The notes beneath the pieces were generated by a model. That model did not search any database and had not been told where the DNA came from. It was given only the letters and a program-made list of their open reading frames with translations. Source: Kineococcus vitellinus (GTDB lineage Bacteria; Actinomycetota; Actinomycetes; Actinomycetales; Kineococcaceae). Taken from it: DNA of 64,000 nt. Shown in pieces: positions 50,377-58,010 of the stretch (the stretch's first letter is position 1; every line of letters starts with the position of its first letter). Location of the stretch: the NCBI RefSeq assembly GCF_009906315.1, contig NZ_JAAALL010000001.1, positions 31,154 through 95,153 on the forward strand. The letters are read 5' to 3'. Position numbers and translations under genes: made by a program.

Positions 50377-50633
50377 GGCGCCCCTGCTCCCTTGTCGGCC
50401 TCTTGCATCTGCTGCAGCTGGCGCTTGCGCTCGGCGATGTTCTCCAGCGCCTGACGCTGCGCCTCCTCCTTGGTGCGACATTCGTTGGTGCGGAAGTGAC
50501 ACCAGAGCCACTCGTCGTTGACCTTCTTGCGCTTGATCTCTTGGCCCATGTGGATGCGGCCGCCGCAGGCGGGGCAGTCGGAGTTGCCGTAGGTGGAACG
50601 GACGACGCCCTTGGGCCGGCTGTCGTCGGTCAT
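50373..50633 (-). CDS. Small zinc-finger protein
   Basis: An 86-residue protein: SDCPACGGRIHMGQEIKRKK is followed by WLWCHFRTNECRTKEEA, giving four Cys and a His for one zinc. Charged coil at the end. ATG at 50633 overlaps the previous stop. Possibly related to small Zn-ribbon nucleases or regulators. Confidence 0.55.
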   Translation of the reverse strand: MTDDSRPKGVVRSTYGNSDCPACGGRIHMGQEIKRKKVNDEWLWCHFRTNECRTKEEAQRQALENIAERKRQLQQMQEADKGAGAP

Positions 50634-50902
50634 GCCGGTTCGACCATGAACACGAACCGTGTGCCCACGAGAAAGTACCGGCAATCTTCCCAATACACGT
50701 GGCCACAAGCTTTATCGACGATCTGGGGCAACACTTGCTTTACCATCTCTGCACTGTGACGCTCAACGAGACGCTGCATGCACTGCCCTATGGCGGTGGT
50801 GTCTGGGTCATCTGCAATCGCTCGGAACTCAGCCTGTGTCTCGGCTACTTCCTCCAACGTGGCACTGCCCGGTCGACTGATCTTCCACTTGCCGATCTTC
50901 AT
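50630..50902 (-). CDS. Hypothetical protein
   Basis: A 90-residue protein. MKIGKWKISRPGSATLEEVA starts a mostly helical fold and VGTRFVFMVEPA ends it. ATG at 50902 overlaps the previous stop. No family recognised. Confidence 0.5.
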   Translation of the reverse strand: MKIGKWKISRPGSATLEEVAETQAEFRAIADDPDTTAIGQCMQRLVERHSAEMVKQVLPQIVDKACGHVYWEDCRYFLVGTRFVFMVEPA

Positions 50903-51156
50903 CGCTGTTCCTTGCTCTTTGCGCGGCGCTGCACTCGCTCCTCCACGAACGAGCGGAACGCGTGCGGGCGGTTTTTCTTGCCGCCGACCACCGTGAACGT
51001 CGCCACCTGCTGGCCGTCCAGGACCCGCACCTCGATCTTGTTCACCACGGCGTCGAAGCCGTCGCGCTTGCCCGGCTGGCTGGGGCCGATGTGGACCGAG
51101 TCGCCCACCCGGTAGGTCGTGTTGCCGATGCGGTACTCGGCCACCGTGTCGCTCAT
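50899..51156 (-). CDS. Small beta-barrel (KOW-like) protein
   Basis: An 85-residue basic protein. EYRIGNTTYRVGDSVHIGPS and VLDGQQVATFTVVGGKKNRP look like strands of a small KOW or Tudor-like barrel. Ends with a basic run (EERVQRRAKSKEQR). May bind RNA or DNA. It overlaps its neighbours by 4 bp. Confidence 0.5.
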   Translation of the reverse strand: MSDTVAEYRIGNTTYRVGDSVHIGPSQPGKRDGFDAVVNKIEVRVLDGQQVATFTVVGGKKNRPHAFRSFVEERVQRRAKSKEQR

Positions 51157-51413
51157 GCCGCATCCTTGGGTGGCAGGTACCGGCCGTAGACCGTGTGCCG
51201 GTGCCCGGTCTGCCGAAGCTCGAACTGGAAGCCTGGGGCTGCGAACGCCTCAGTGCGCCCCTTGCGCGCGTCGTTGTACACGACGCGCGCTTGCTTTTCG
51301 CTCGGGTACCGGCCGACCACGTCCCACAGCTGTGGGTGGCTCCGCATGCGGGCTGCCAGGTGAATCAGGCGGTCGTAGTCACGTGGCTCGCGGCCACTGA
51401 GTTGCTGTTCCAT
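51153..51413 (-). CDS. Hypothetical protein (leaderless start)
   Basis: An 86-residue protein. ATG at 51413 stands 7 nt after a TAGACC -10, so a leaderless message starting on the ATG is predicted; GTG 51419 is the alternative. It has mixed charge and a RSHPQLWDVVGRYPSEKQAR core. No motif recognised. Confidence 0.58.
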   Translation of the reverse strand: MEQQLSGREPRDYDRLIHLAARMRSHPQLWDVVGRYPSEKQARVVYNDARKGRTEAFAAPGFQFELRQTGHRHTVYGRYLPPKDAA

Positions 51414-51420
51414 ATCCACT

Positions 51421-51456
51421 GGTCTAGTCGCAGCAACTACGCCCGTCTGTAGGTCA
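51421..51456 (-). promoter_or_regulatory. Bipartite early promoter
   Basis: Minus strand: GGATGACCTA (core 51451-51456), 24 bp, then GCGACTAGACC (core 51421-51426), and 7 nt to ATG 51413. Confidence 0.7.
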
Positions 51457-51466
51457 TCCGACCCAA

Positions 51467-52300
51467 TCAGACGCCGTAGGCGCCGCTTGCGAACTGGTCG
51501 TCGGTGTCGAAGTCGGACTCATCGCTGTTGCTCTCTTGCTCCGCCGCCAGAGCAAACTCGAGAGCTGCGTCGGCGTCCTCTTCCGTCTGCTCGGCTGGCT
51601 CGATCTGCTCGTCCTCGGAGACACGGATGGGCATCAGCAGTCCGCGGCACTCACCGAGTGTGAAGCGGACCGCTCCCATGGAACCGTTGATCTCCAGTTG
51701 CACCGGCGCGCCGGGATAGTGGCTGCCGATCTTGGCGATGTCGCGAAGGAAGTCGGCGGACAGAGCCACACGGTCTGGCTCCCCGACCGGAGCCACCGCT
51801 GCGTCTACCTGCCGCCACTGCACGAACTCACTGTCCTCGACGAGCGGGCACTGCACGAGCTCGCGATCAGGCCACTCCATGCGCATGGCTCGGCCGTTCA
51901 TGCCCTCCAGGGTGGCCTGGGCACTTTCGACGTTCGCAATCGAGAGCATCAGCTCGCCCTCGATGTCGGGATCCTCTTCGCGCTTGCGCCAGGCTCGGAT
52001 CTGCTTCTCGATGAACTTCATCAGGCCGAGGCCGCGACCGTTGGCGTCCTTGACGATGTAGGACTCGTCTGGCGTCTCTTCGATCTCCGGCTGCGTCGGG
52101 TCGAAGGTGTCGTAGGGGACGAAGACGTGCGCCAGCATGTAGCTGTCGGTGGACACCAGGCGGACGCCGCGTCCGTGGAACACCTCCAGGTTCACCGTGC
52201 GATGGAGAGCGGGTCGGGCCGCGTCGTCGGACGCTGCGATGGAAACTGCCTGCCAAGCCTTGGCGAAGCTGAAGGCGGGAACGTCAGTACGGAAGGTCAT
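51467..52300 (-). CDS. Sliding clamp (beta/DnaN-like) protein
   Basis: A 277-residue protein. RTDVPAFSFAKAWQAVSIAA, NLEVFHGRGVRLVSTDSYML, HVFV and the end GAVRFTLGECRGLLMPIRV match the three-domain bacterial clamp, whose last residues carry the P/IR ending. An acidic ~50-residue tail follows. A clamp tethers polymerase to DNA. No polymerase is in the window, so it may redirect the host enzyme. The promoter is 33 nt upstream. Confidence 0.78.
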   Translation of the reverse strand: MTFRTDVPAFSFAKAWQAVSIAASDDAARPALHRTVNLEVFHGRGVRLVSTDSYMLAHVFVPYDTFDPTQPEIEETPDESYIVKDANGRGLGLMKFIEKQIRAWRKREEDPDIEGELMLSIANVESAQATLEGMNGRAMRMEWPDRELVQCPLVEDSEFVQWRQVDAAVAPVGEPDRVALSADFLRDIAKIGSHYPGAPVQLEINGSMGAVRFTLGECRGLLMPIRVSEDEQIEPAEQTEEDADAALEFALAAEQESNSDESDFDTDDQFASGAYGV

Positions 52301-52333
52301 GCTGGTCTTGCCTTTGTGTTGGGGAACGACGCG

Positions 52334-52344
52334 AGATTAGTCGG
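52334..52344 (-). promoter_or_regulatory. Extended -10 promoter for sliding clamp gene
   Basis: Minus-strand CCGACTAATCT. About 33 nt separate it from ATG 52300, which has AAAGGCAAG before it, so this one has a normal leader. Confidence 0.48.
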
Positions 52345-52349
52345 TTTGG

Positions 52350-52592
52350 TCACAGGCCGAGGTCGTTGTTCGAGCGCTTACCGCGGCCGGCGTTGGGTGT
52401 CGGCTTGTTGCGCTGGTGCTCGTTGAAGTTGGCGTTGGCGACTGCACGCCGAAGAGCCGCGTCGCGCTTCGTGTCGTCCTTGATGCGAGCAGCGTCCTGC
52501 AACTGCTTGCCGATCAACTTTGCTACTTCGTCGATTTTTGCTTGACGGCTCATGTCGATGAACTCCTTCAGTCGGTTAGGCGGGTGATACAT
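52350..52592 (-). CDS. Small basic protein (two possible starts)
   Basis: An 80-residue protein from ATG 52592, six bases after a TAGACC -10, or 67 residues from ATG 52553, which has AAGGAG upstream in the same frame. The core is basic and helical (AKIDEVAKLIGKQLQDAARI), ending RNKPTPNAGRGKRSNNDLGL. Perhaps both forms are made. Nucleic acid binding is likely by charge. Confidence 0.58.
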   Translation of the reverse strand: MYHPPNRLKEFIDMSRQAKIDEVAKLIGKQLQDAARIKDDTKRDAALRRAVANANFNEHQRNKPTPNAGRGKRSNNDLGL

Positions 52593-52598
52593 GGACCT

Positions 52599-52634
52599 GG
52601 TCTAATCGGCAGAAGCGCGACAGTCTGTAGGTCA
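52599..52634 (-). promoter_or_regulatory. Bipartite early promoter
   Basis: Minus strand: TAATGACCTA (core 52629-52634), 24 bp, then CGATTAGACC (core 52599-52604), and six bases to ATG 52592. Confidence 0.68.
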
Positions 52635-52644
52635 TTAGGCCCAA

Positions 52645-52899
52645 CTATTCAAAGGGGTTGCGACCATCGACGTACAAGAAACTGCCGGTCTGATGGTTGT
52701 GAGCGAAGTCGCGGATAAGCCAAAGAGGCGGCGCCGCGTCGCAGAACTTCACGAGGTCGTGAAGCGCTCCCATGACATCCAGATAGCTGTAGCCGTCGAA
52801 CGACTGCACCAGCTCTTGTTCCGTGTAGAAGATCAATTCGAACGGCTGCCAGCCAGCCTTCACGAAGGCAGCGCACTCCAGGGCCTCTTCCGGACTCAT
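52645..52899 (-). CDS. Hypothetical protein
   Basis: An 84-residue protein (MSPEEALECAAFVKAGWQPF) with a short alpha/beta fold and an aromatic-rich middle (DGYSYLDVMGALHDLVKF). ATG at 52899 overlaps the upstream stop (ATGA). No family recognised. Confidence 0.5.
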   Translation of the reverse strand: MSPEEALECAAFVKAGWQPFELIFYTEQELVQSFDGYSYLDVMGALHDLVKFCDAAPPLWLIRDFAHNHQTGSFLYVDGRNPFE

Positions 52900-53420
52900 G
52901 CGTGGACCCCCTTCTCGCAGCCGCATGCAACAGCATTTCCGTCGTCGTCTAGCCGCCAGCCGCCTGCGCACTGATCGCAACCTTCTCGGGGAGGCTGAAA
53001 GCGCGCGGGCGACGGTTCTGAAGCCGTAGTTGTCCGGGATGCCTTGCCAGAGTTGTACGGATTTGGTCGAGAGTTGTCCGGACGGGTCCGTACTGACCCT
53101 TCTACAGACCCTTCCTTTACTGACCCAGAGGGTTGTCCGGGATTTCCGTACAACCCCACGAGCACGCGGTACTGGTTGTATTGACCTGGACCTCGGCTGG
53201 TCGGACGCTTGACTTCAAGCTCACCAAGCGCCTCTAGGCGTCGGATCGCTTCCACGACGGTGTCCTTGTTGCAGTTAGCCTTCAGGGCGAGTCGACGCAT
53301 GCTGGGGAAGGCGTTACCGCCATCATCGTTCGCCTCGTCAGCGATTGCGAGCAGTATGAGCCGGTCGTTACCGGTGCTCTTTGAGTTGTGAAACACGCCG
53401 ATCATGCAGCCGATGCTCAT
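52896..53420 (-). CDS. Winged-helix replication initiator/regulator
   Basis: A 174-residue protein. NDRLILLAIADEANDDGGNA opens, then AFPSMRRLALKANCNKDTVV and IRRLEALGELEVKRPTSRGP make a winged helix as in phage replication initiators and helix-turn-helix GntR-like proteins. The C-terminal part has a DQCAGGW - CGCEKG zinc pair. It lies by a repeat-rich region, so it may bind there to start replication. Confidence 0.68.
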   Translation of the reverse strand: MSIGCMIGVFHNSKSTGNDRLILLAIADEANDDGGNAFPSMRRLALKANCNKDTVVEAIRRLEALGELEVKRPTSRGPGQYNQYRVLVGLYGNPGQPSGSVKEGSVEGSVRTRPDNSRPNPYNSGKASRTTTASEPSPARFQPPREGCDQCAGGWRLDDDGNAVACGCEKGVHA

Positions 53421-53476
53421 GACGCGGTTCCTTCAGCAAAAGACCCCGGAAGGTTTTGCAATAGGGCGTTGTCCAT
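53417..53476 (-). CDS. Leader peptide coupled to initiator gene
   Basis: A 19-residue frame, MDNALLQNLPGSFAEGTAS, with AGGAG about 10 bases upstream. Its TGA overlaps the initiator ATG as ATGA. It could control initiator translation. Very short, so uncertain. Confidence 0.45.
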   Translation of the reverse strand: MDNALLQNLPGSFAEGTAS

Positions 53477-53489
53477 GTAAGGATGCTCC

Positions 53490-53520
53490 TAAACAGTTAG
53501 ATGTGATGATCCACTGTTTA
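53490..53520. repeat. Inverted repeat upstream of initiator
   Basis: TAAACAG and CTGTTTA, 7 bp each, around a 17-base spacer containing GATGATCCA. Candidate operator or origin element. Confidence 0.5.
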
Positions 53521-53545
53521 GCCGCTGCAGTCCGGCGGATCAAGC

Positions 53546-53576
53546 AGAAGCCCCGTGACTCCCGTCCGGGGCTTCT
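53546..53576. terminator. Hairpin, likely bidirectional terminator
   Basis: AGAAGCCCCG (53546-53555) pairs with CGGGGCTTCT (53567-53576) around an 11-base loop. It lies in the intergenic region before the initiator. No long T tract. Confidence 0.55.
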
Positions 53577-53585
53577 GTCACGTTC

Positions 53586-53628
53586 GGGGTAAGCAGGGGA
53601 CAGCAAGGGCCAGCAGTGGATAATCCAC
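53586..53628. repeat. 10-bp phased repeats and palindrome (candidate origin)
   Basis: Three units, GCAGGGGACA, GCAAGGGCCA and GCAGTGGATA, follow each other at a 10-bp period from 53593. The last merges with the palindrome GTGGAT-A-ATCCAC (53616-53628). A GGGG(T/C)AAGCAGGGGA(C/T)AG motif at 53586 recurs near attR. Helical phasing suggests protein binding. Confidence 0.55.
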
Positions 53629-53686
53629 GTTGTGCAATTCTCCGTCTCCGCTTCCCAAGCGTTCCGCGGCGGGTTACAACAGGGCC

Positions 53687-53953
53687 ATGGACCTCCTCGG
53701 CGGACCCCAACCGTGCGCGCTGACCCACGCCAACGAAAAGCAATGCCCACGCGCTGCTGTGGTGTCGGTCGTCGATTCCGAGGGCGTCTCGGCGTGGGGC
53801 TGTGAGGCTCATTCCCTACGTGCCCTGAACGCCACGGACGGCTCACGAATCGGTGGTGTTCGTGACTGGGCCGCGTGCCGGCGCCTGCTCAACGGCGAGT
53901 GGAACCAGCGCGTCCCGAATTCGTATAGCTTTGCGCCGGAGCTGCAGCTCTAG
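53687..53953 (+). CDS. Small Cys/His protein, unknown
   Basis: An 88-residue protein: GPQPCALTHANEKQCPRAAV then AWGCEAHSLRALNA. Short C-x-H proteins like this recur in actinobacterial mobile elements. ATG at 53687 lies six bases after TACAAC. It is reversed relative to the initiator. Zinc binding likely, function unknown. Confidence 0.58.
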   Translation: MDLLGGPQPCALTHANEKQCPRAAVVSVVDSEGVSAWGCEAHSLRALNATDGSRIGGVRDWAACRRLLNGEWNQRVPNSYSFAPELQL

Positions 53954-53954
53954 G

Positions 53955-53994
53955 CCGAATGACCCATAGCGGAATAGTTCGAAGTAACTAGGCT
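53955..53994 (+). promoter_or_regulatory. Bipartite early promoter (variant)
   Basis: CCGAATGACCCA (core 53960-53965), 23 bp, then AACTAGGCT with the -10 core TAGGCT at 53989-53994. The downstream ATG is at 54021 with GGAGAG ahead, so the message has a short leader. Confidence 0.6.
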
Positions 53995-54020
53995 CCGGAG
54001 CGAGCCCTCAGGAGAGACCG

Positions 54021-54380
54021 ATGAACCTTGACCCCCGCAAGTCAGCCCTCGCCGCACGCATCAGCGAGCGCCTCGCCGAGCACCGTCGTGTCGGGCCCAT
54101 CGTCGCGGAGGCGCGACGACTGGACATCGACGTACAGCGAGCCTCGTGGAACGAGGAGCCGGTCCCTGGTGAGCTGGAGCAGGTCACCCAGAACCGTGAC
54201 GACTACCTGGTCTTTCACCGCACGGACCTTGAGCAGTTCCGCGACATGCGGGACATCTACGAGCAGATCGACGCTGTGACCCCAGCAAGCATGCCAACGA
54301 CAACGGTGGCGGCGAAGCATGTCGTCGATCGCGAACCACACCGCCTGGATCACCGCTTTGGTGGCGGCATGCAGCTGTAG
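54021..54380 (+). CDS. Hypothetical protein
   Basis: A 119-residue protein. Basic helical start (PRKSALAARISERLAEHRRV), then a mixed part with EELEQVTQNRDDYLVFHR-like helices. ATG at 54021 has AGGAGAG upstream. It is followed by a strong terminator, so it is a single-gene unit. No family recognised. Confidence 0.55.
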   Translation: MNLDPRKSALAARISERLAEHRRVGPIVAEARRLDIDVQRASWNEEPVPGELEQVTQNRDDYLVFHRTDLEQFRDMRDIYEQIDAVTPASMPTTTVAAKHVVDREPHRLDHRFGGGMQL

Positions 54381-54390
54381 TCAGCACAGC

Positions 54391-54426
54391 AAGAGCGCGG
54401 GCCACCCCAGGGCCGCCCGCGCTCTT
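54391..54426 (+). terminator. Hairpin terminator
   Basis: AAGAGCGCGGGC (54391-54402) pairs with GCCCGCGCTCTT (54415-54426), then TT. It ends the 54021 gene and may serve the convergent gene. Confidence 0.85.
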
Positions 54427-54443
54427 TTCATGTCTACAGACCC

Positions 54444-54905
54444 TTACAGCTCGAACAGTTCCAGCTGCTCCTGCTCTGCTTCCCTGGCGAGCCCAACCGC
54501 CAGTACCTCGGTGGCTGCGTCGTGCAGCTCGATCGCGATCCGGCTACCGGCCTCCCAGTACGCCTGGTTCTCTGGGTCCTCGTAGTAACTGTGGGCGTCC
54601 CCGCCGGCCGCCACGGCGACCCAGGGGTTGGGTGGGCCGCCACGAGTAGCGTGGTCGACGTAGGCGGTCCAAGCGGCGTTGTAGCGCTCGAGGCCTTGCG
54701 TCGCGATGCCGTAGTGAATCACCTCTTGCACCTCGCGCCAGGTGATCGCGGCGCCGTTACCGAAGCGGATGCCCGCTTTCTCGGCCACGTACCAGGTGGA
54801 GCCTCCCTGGCAGGCTCGTTTCACGGCCTCGCCGAAGTCACCACGGAAGAATCGATGGACCTCGCCACTGAGCGCGGAGTGCAGCGCGCCCGCGGTCGGC
54901 TTCAT
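54444..54905 (-). CDS. Hypothetical protein
   Basis: A 153-residue protein (MKPTAGALHSALSGEVHRFF). It is mixed alpha/beta with aromatic-rich stretches (AITWREVQEVIHYGIATQG; AWTAYVDHATRGGPPNPWV) and ends EAEQEQLELFEL. ATG at 54905 overlaps the HNH stop. No recognised family. Confidence 0.52.
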   Translation of the reverse strand: MKPTAGALHSALSGEVHRFFRGDFGEAVKRACQGGSTWYVAEKAGIRFGNGAAITWREVQEVIHYGIATQGLERYNAAWTAYVDHATRGGPPNPWVAVAAGGDAHSYYEDPENQAYWEAGSRIAIELHDAATEVLAVGLAREAEQEQLELFEL

Positions 54906-55336
54906 AGGTCGCCCCGCTTGGCCGGCGACAGGTAGCCCAGGGCACGAGCCTCGGCCACGTTGTCGTGTATCCAGGAGTGGTGCACTCGGCACAGGTCCAT
55001 GAGGTTGTCGGGGGAGTGGTCGTGACCCTGGCTCTGGCGGTTGATGTGATGCGCGTCGGAAGCGGGAGAACCGCAACGCCCAAGAGCACGTACGCCAAGG
55101 CCATGCGGCAAGCCTGGATCTACTTCTACAAAGTGGATGAACTCACACCGTCCGCCGCTGCGCTTGCGGATGATCCCCTTGGAGGCCTCGAACCATGCGC
55201 GATCATCCTGCTTGCGCTGGCTCTGCTCGCTCAGTGACTTGCGCCGTAGGGCTGTGCGCTTCAGCTGGCTCGCACCCTGCTTGAGGCCTGTCTTGGCCTT
55301 GAGCGCCGTCCGCCGTCTCAGGGGCGTCTTCTTCAC
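54902..55336 (-). CDS. HNH endonuclease
   Basis: A 144-residue protein. A long basic start (KKTPLRRRTALKAKTGLKQG) precedes the HNH: GRCGSPASDAHHINRQSQGH, then DNLMDLCRVHHSWIHDN. Its zinc site uses CxxxC-type residues and histidines. GTG at 55336 overlaps the upstream stop. Could be homing or junction processing in recombination. Confidence 0.84.
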   Translation of the reverse strand: MKKTPLRRRTALKAKTGLKQGASQLKRTALRRKSLSEQSQRKQDDRAWFEASKGIIRKRSGGRCEFIHFVEVDPGLPHGLGVRALGRCGSPASDAHHINRQSQGHDHSPDNLMDLCRVHHSWIHDNVAEARALGYLSPAKRGDL

Positions 55337-55497
55337 GGCCAGACCTTGTCGACGGGCTGCGGATCGTCGTTGACCCACAGCCAGGTGAGGGCCAGGACTG
55401 CCAGGGCGAAGGCGTAGCCCAGCCCAAGGGCCAAGACCCGGAGGTTGAGACTCCGGGTCTTGGCGGTGGGTAATGAGGGGTCACTCAGGCGGGGCAT
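55333..55497 (-). CDS. Small membrane protein
   Basis: A 54-residue protein (MPRLSDPSLPTAKTRSLNLR) with one membrane segment (VLALGLGYAFALAVLALTWL) and a short polar tail. ATG at 55497; its end overlaps the HNH start. Short, so tentative. Confidence 0.5.
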   Translation of the reverse strand: MPRLSDPSLPTAKTRSLNLRVLALGLGYAFALAVLALTWLWVNDDPQPVDKVWP

Positions 55498-55831
55498 CGT
55501 GTACTTCCTTGGGCAGTGGGTAGTTCAACAGATCACGACCCGCACGATGCAGAGCCACGATCCACTTCCGCTCTGCGGCATAGGCGTCCTTGCGGGTGCC
55601 CCAGAAGCGCTCAAGCTCCTTGATCGTCGGTCGACGGCCCGTAGCCAGTTGTTGCTTGACCCAGGCCGACCGCGCCGAACGCTTGCCTAGATCGCCGCGA
55701 CAGTGCTCTTCGAGCCTGATTCCTAACGGGGCTGCCGTCTGTCCGACATACCGTTCCTCGCCAGAGTCTGGATCGCAGAGGGCATAGATCGTGTACTGCT
55801 GTGCGGCCGTGCTCGATCGCTGTCCGGTCAA
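55481..55831 (-). CDS. GIY-YIG nuclease
   Basis: A 116-residue protein. YTIYALCDPDSGEERYVGQT is the GIY-YIG core, with RLEEHC, WVKQQLATGRRPTIK and AAERKWIVALHRAG as later motifs, ending in LLNYPLPK. GIY-YIG enzymes act in homing or repair. It overlaps the next gene by 4 bp. Confidence 0.82.
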   Translation of the reverse strand: MTGQRSSTAAQQYTIYALCDPDSGEERYVGQTAAPLGIRLEEHCRGDLGKRSARSAWVKQQLATGRRPTIKELERFWGTRKDAYAAERKWIVALHRAGRDLLNYPLPKEVHDAPPE

Positions 55832-56898
55832 AATGGCTCCTCTCCCGGTCCTGGTGCCCAGGACTGCTTGCCAGCCTCGCTGCGCTCGTTGCCCTCCGCG
55901 CCGACACCGCTTCGCTCCTCGGCTTGGCTGAAGGGGTAATCAACCACAACCTCGGCGTCAATGGGCTCGTCGTCACTACTGCGGTACGAAAGGACTAGGG
56001 CACGGACCGCTGACTCCTTGCGCGTGGGTACTGCAGTGGTCATGAAGTCGAATGTCCCCCGCCAGGCGGCCTTCAGCTCTTGCAGTTGATCATGCGCAAG
56101 GGTGTCGCAGATCCAGGGGAACAGGTTCACCGTGTCAGGAGCCGCGCCGGCCCCGATGGCGACCTGAGCTTGCGGCGGGGGAGGCGGTAGGGCGGTGGTG
56201 ATGTCTCCACCGGCATCGAGCGCGGTCATCTGGCGCAGCGTCGAGCGCAGCTCCAGGACCGGCACAGGAAACTTCCGTGTCTCGCCGCCCTTGACCGACT
56301 GGCGTTGCTCTAGGCGCAGCGTGGCCGGGATGATCTGGCCCTGCGCGCGAGCAGCCGCAAGTACCTCCGCCGTACCGCCCAGCTCTTGGGCAGCGTTCCA
56401 GCCGTTGGAGCTGATCATCCACACGCCGAGGTCGGGCAGGTCCGGCAGCATCACGTTCAGCCGGGTCACTGGCTTGCAGGCGTTGCCCTTGCTGGCTAGT
56501 GCGTTGCGCTGCTCCTGGTCGAAGGGGCACTTGCAGGGGGTCTGGGTCAGCTGCTCGGTCTCGCCGTCGCAGCGGCGCTGGCAGCCACCCTTGGACCACA
56601 TCTCCATCCACTGGCTGACCACGTTGTCGCCGGGCGGGACCATGACAGGCACCTCGGTGACACTGGTGACGACCTCGTGTGTGCTGTCGTTATTCAGCAG
56701 CACGACGGCCTTGGCTTGACCGCCGAAGAGGTCAGCGACGGCCTGCGCGATGACGGCCGACTTGGTGGTGAAGCGGAAGGCCTCCAGCTTTGACGGACGC
56801 ATGATCTTCTTGCCGTTCTTGGTCACGCCTTCGACCTGCATGCCGATGCGGATCTCACCGATCTGACGACCACGACGTTGCAAGGTGTTGATCGGCAT
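55828..56898 (-). CDS. Gp3-like (phiC31 recombination directionality factor family) protein
   Basis: A 356-residue protein. PINTLQRRGRQIGEIRIGMQ, then KLEAFRFTTKS, PVMVPPGDNVVSQWMEMWSK and GGCQRRCDGE, then PVTRLNVMLPDLPDLGVWMI, are shared with phiC31 gp3-like proteins. In phiC31 the gp3 factor makes the serine integrase excise. Many actinophages carry the family for other roles, possibly DNA binding. The C-terminal ~110 residues are extra. A Cys cluster (RRCDGE, CKCPFD) suggests zinc. Confidence 0.78.
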   Translation of the reverse strand: MPINTLQRRGRQIGEIRIGMQVEGVTKNGKKIMRPSKLEAFRFTTKSAVIAQAVADLFGGQAKAVVLLNNDSTHEVVTSVTEVPVMVPPGDNVVSQWMEMWSKGGCQRRCDGETEQLTQTPCKCPFDQEQRNALASKGNACKPVTRLNVMLPDLPDLGVWMISSNGWNAAQELGGTAEVLAAARAQGQIIPATLRLEQRQSVKGGETRKFPVPVLELRSTLRQMTALDAGGDITTALPPPPPQAQVAIGAGAAPDTVNLFPWICDTLAHDQLQELKAAWRGTFDFMTTAVPTRKESAVRALVLSYRSSDDEPIDAEVVVDYPFSQAEERSGVGAEGNERSEAGKQSWAPGPGEEPF

Positions 56899-57980
56899 CA
56901 GGCCACCTCCGCCGCTTCGGTGAAGGACAGGCCATAGGCGGCCAGAGTCTCTTCGCACGGCACGATGGTCTTGTCGGCGATGCCCTTGAGCGCGAGCGCC
57001 TCGTCCCGCGTCAGGGCAGCGAGGTCGCTGATCGAGCGAAGGCCAGCCTTGACCAGCGCCGAGCGGGCACGGCCGAGGGCGTCGAGGTCCTCGATCAGGG
57101 GAAGGGGCTGGGAGCCGTCCGGCAGCGGTGGGTACCAGACCGTGCCGCCGAGCTTGGAGCCTGCTTCCTGCTGGTCACGGTAGGTCCGGTAAGCGTTGAG
57201 GAAGCGCTGGTACTCCGCGTCACCCGTCGGGACGACGAAGAGCTTGTACCCGCGGGCGTAGCTCTTGCGCAGGTGCACGACGGCGCAGAAGTCGACAGCA
57301 GGCATGGCCTCCTTGTTGCCCAGGTGGTCCACCCACACCTCAGTGCAGCGGCGGTAGGCCTCCAGCTGTGCGCGCATGGTGCTGTACAGGTGCTTGCCGC
57401 ACTTGAGGTCGAACAGGCCACGGGCGCCGCGTGTGGCCTTCCCGGGCAGCTGGACGTGAGGCAGGGTGCCGACGAGGTCCAGAGTGCCGGCGTAGCCTTC
57501 GGCCGGGTTGGCCACGGTGGCCTCTGCCAGCTCGGGATCAAGGTCGAAGTCGGTGTGGAAGTTGAGCAGCCCGTCGCTGATCTCATCGAGGTCGATCACT
57601 TCGCCGTCGACCTCGGCGTCGACCAGGTGGTGAGGGATGCTTGGGATCGGCAGGTCCAACAGCAAGGCCTCCAGCACATCGTGCTGGTAGGTGCCCATCT
57701 CGGACGCCAGGTCACGGAGCCGCTTGGCCTCCGCCTTGACGAAGTCCACGAGGTCATCGCGGGTAGCGCCCTCGGCTTTCAGGGTGCCCAGGTAGTCGTG
57801 CTGGTCGATGGCGAACTCAGCCGTCAGGCGGGCGATCCACTCGCGAAGCTGTGCCTTCTCCTCGGTGGCGCCGAGCACCTTGGTAACCGAGTCCAGGACG
57901 ACCTCGGGGTCTGCGGGATCGACGTAGACCCGGTTGTCGCCGTTGTCGAAACGGCCTATCACTCCATGTGCAGTTTTCAA
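56898..57980 (-). CDS. PD-(D/E)XK (RecB/Cas4-like) nuclease
   Basis: About 360 residues from TTG 57980; TTG 58028 is an upstream option. The core is GYAGTLDLVG, LFDLKCGKHLYS and QLEAYRR, the D..DxK..Q pattern of RecB-like nucleases. A C-terminal helix-hairpin region (ISDLAALTRDEALALKGIAD) may bind DNA. It is often paired with a recombinase in phage recombination modules. Confidence 0.8.
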   Translation of the reverse strand: MKTAHGVIGRFDNGDNRVYVDPADPEVVLDSVTKVLGATEEKAQLREWIARLTAEFAIDQHDYLGTLKAEGATRDDLVDFVKAEAKRLRDLASEMGTYQHDVLEALLLDLPIPSIPHHLVDAEVDGEVIDLDEISDGLLNFHTDFDLDPELAEATVANPAEGYAGTLDLVGTLPHVQLPGKATRGARGLFDLKCGKHLYSTMRAQLEAYRRCTEVWVDHLGNKEAMPAVDFCAVVHLRKSYARGYKLFVVPTGDAEYQRFLNAYRTYRDQQEAGSKLGGTVWYPPLPDGSQPLPLIEDLDALGRARSALVKAGLRSISDLAALTRDEALALKGIADKTIVPCEETLAAYGLSFTEAAEVA

Positions 57981-58010
57981 CTTGCTATCTTTCTTGGTGG
58001 TGACGTTCAG

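Noticed and set aside
53433..53846. Minus-strand frames crossing the intergenic region before the initiator
   Set aside because: They run through a hairpin, phased repeats and the antisense of the 53687 gene, with low-complexity products.
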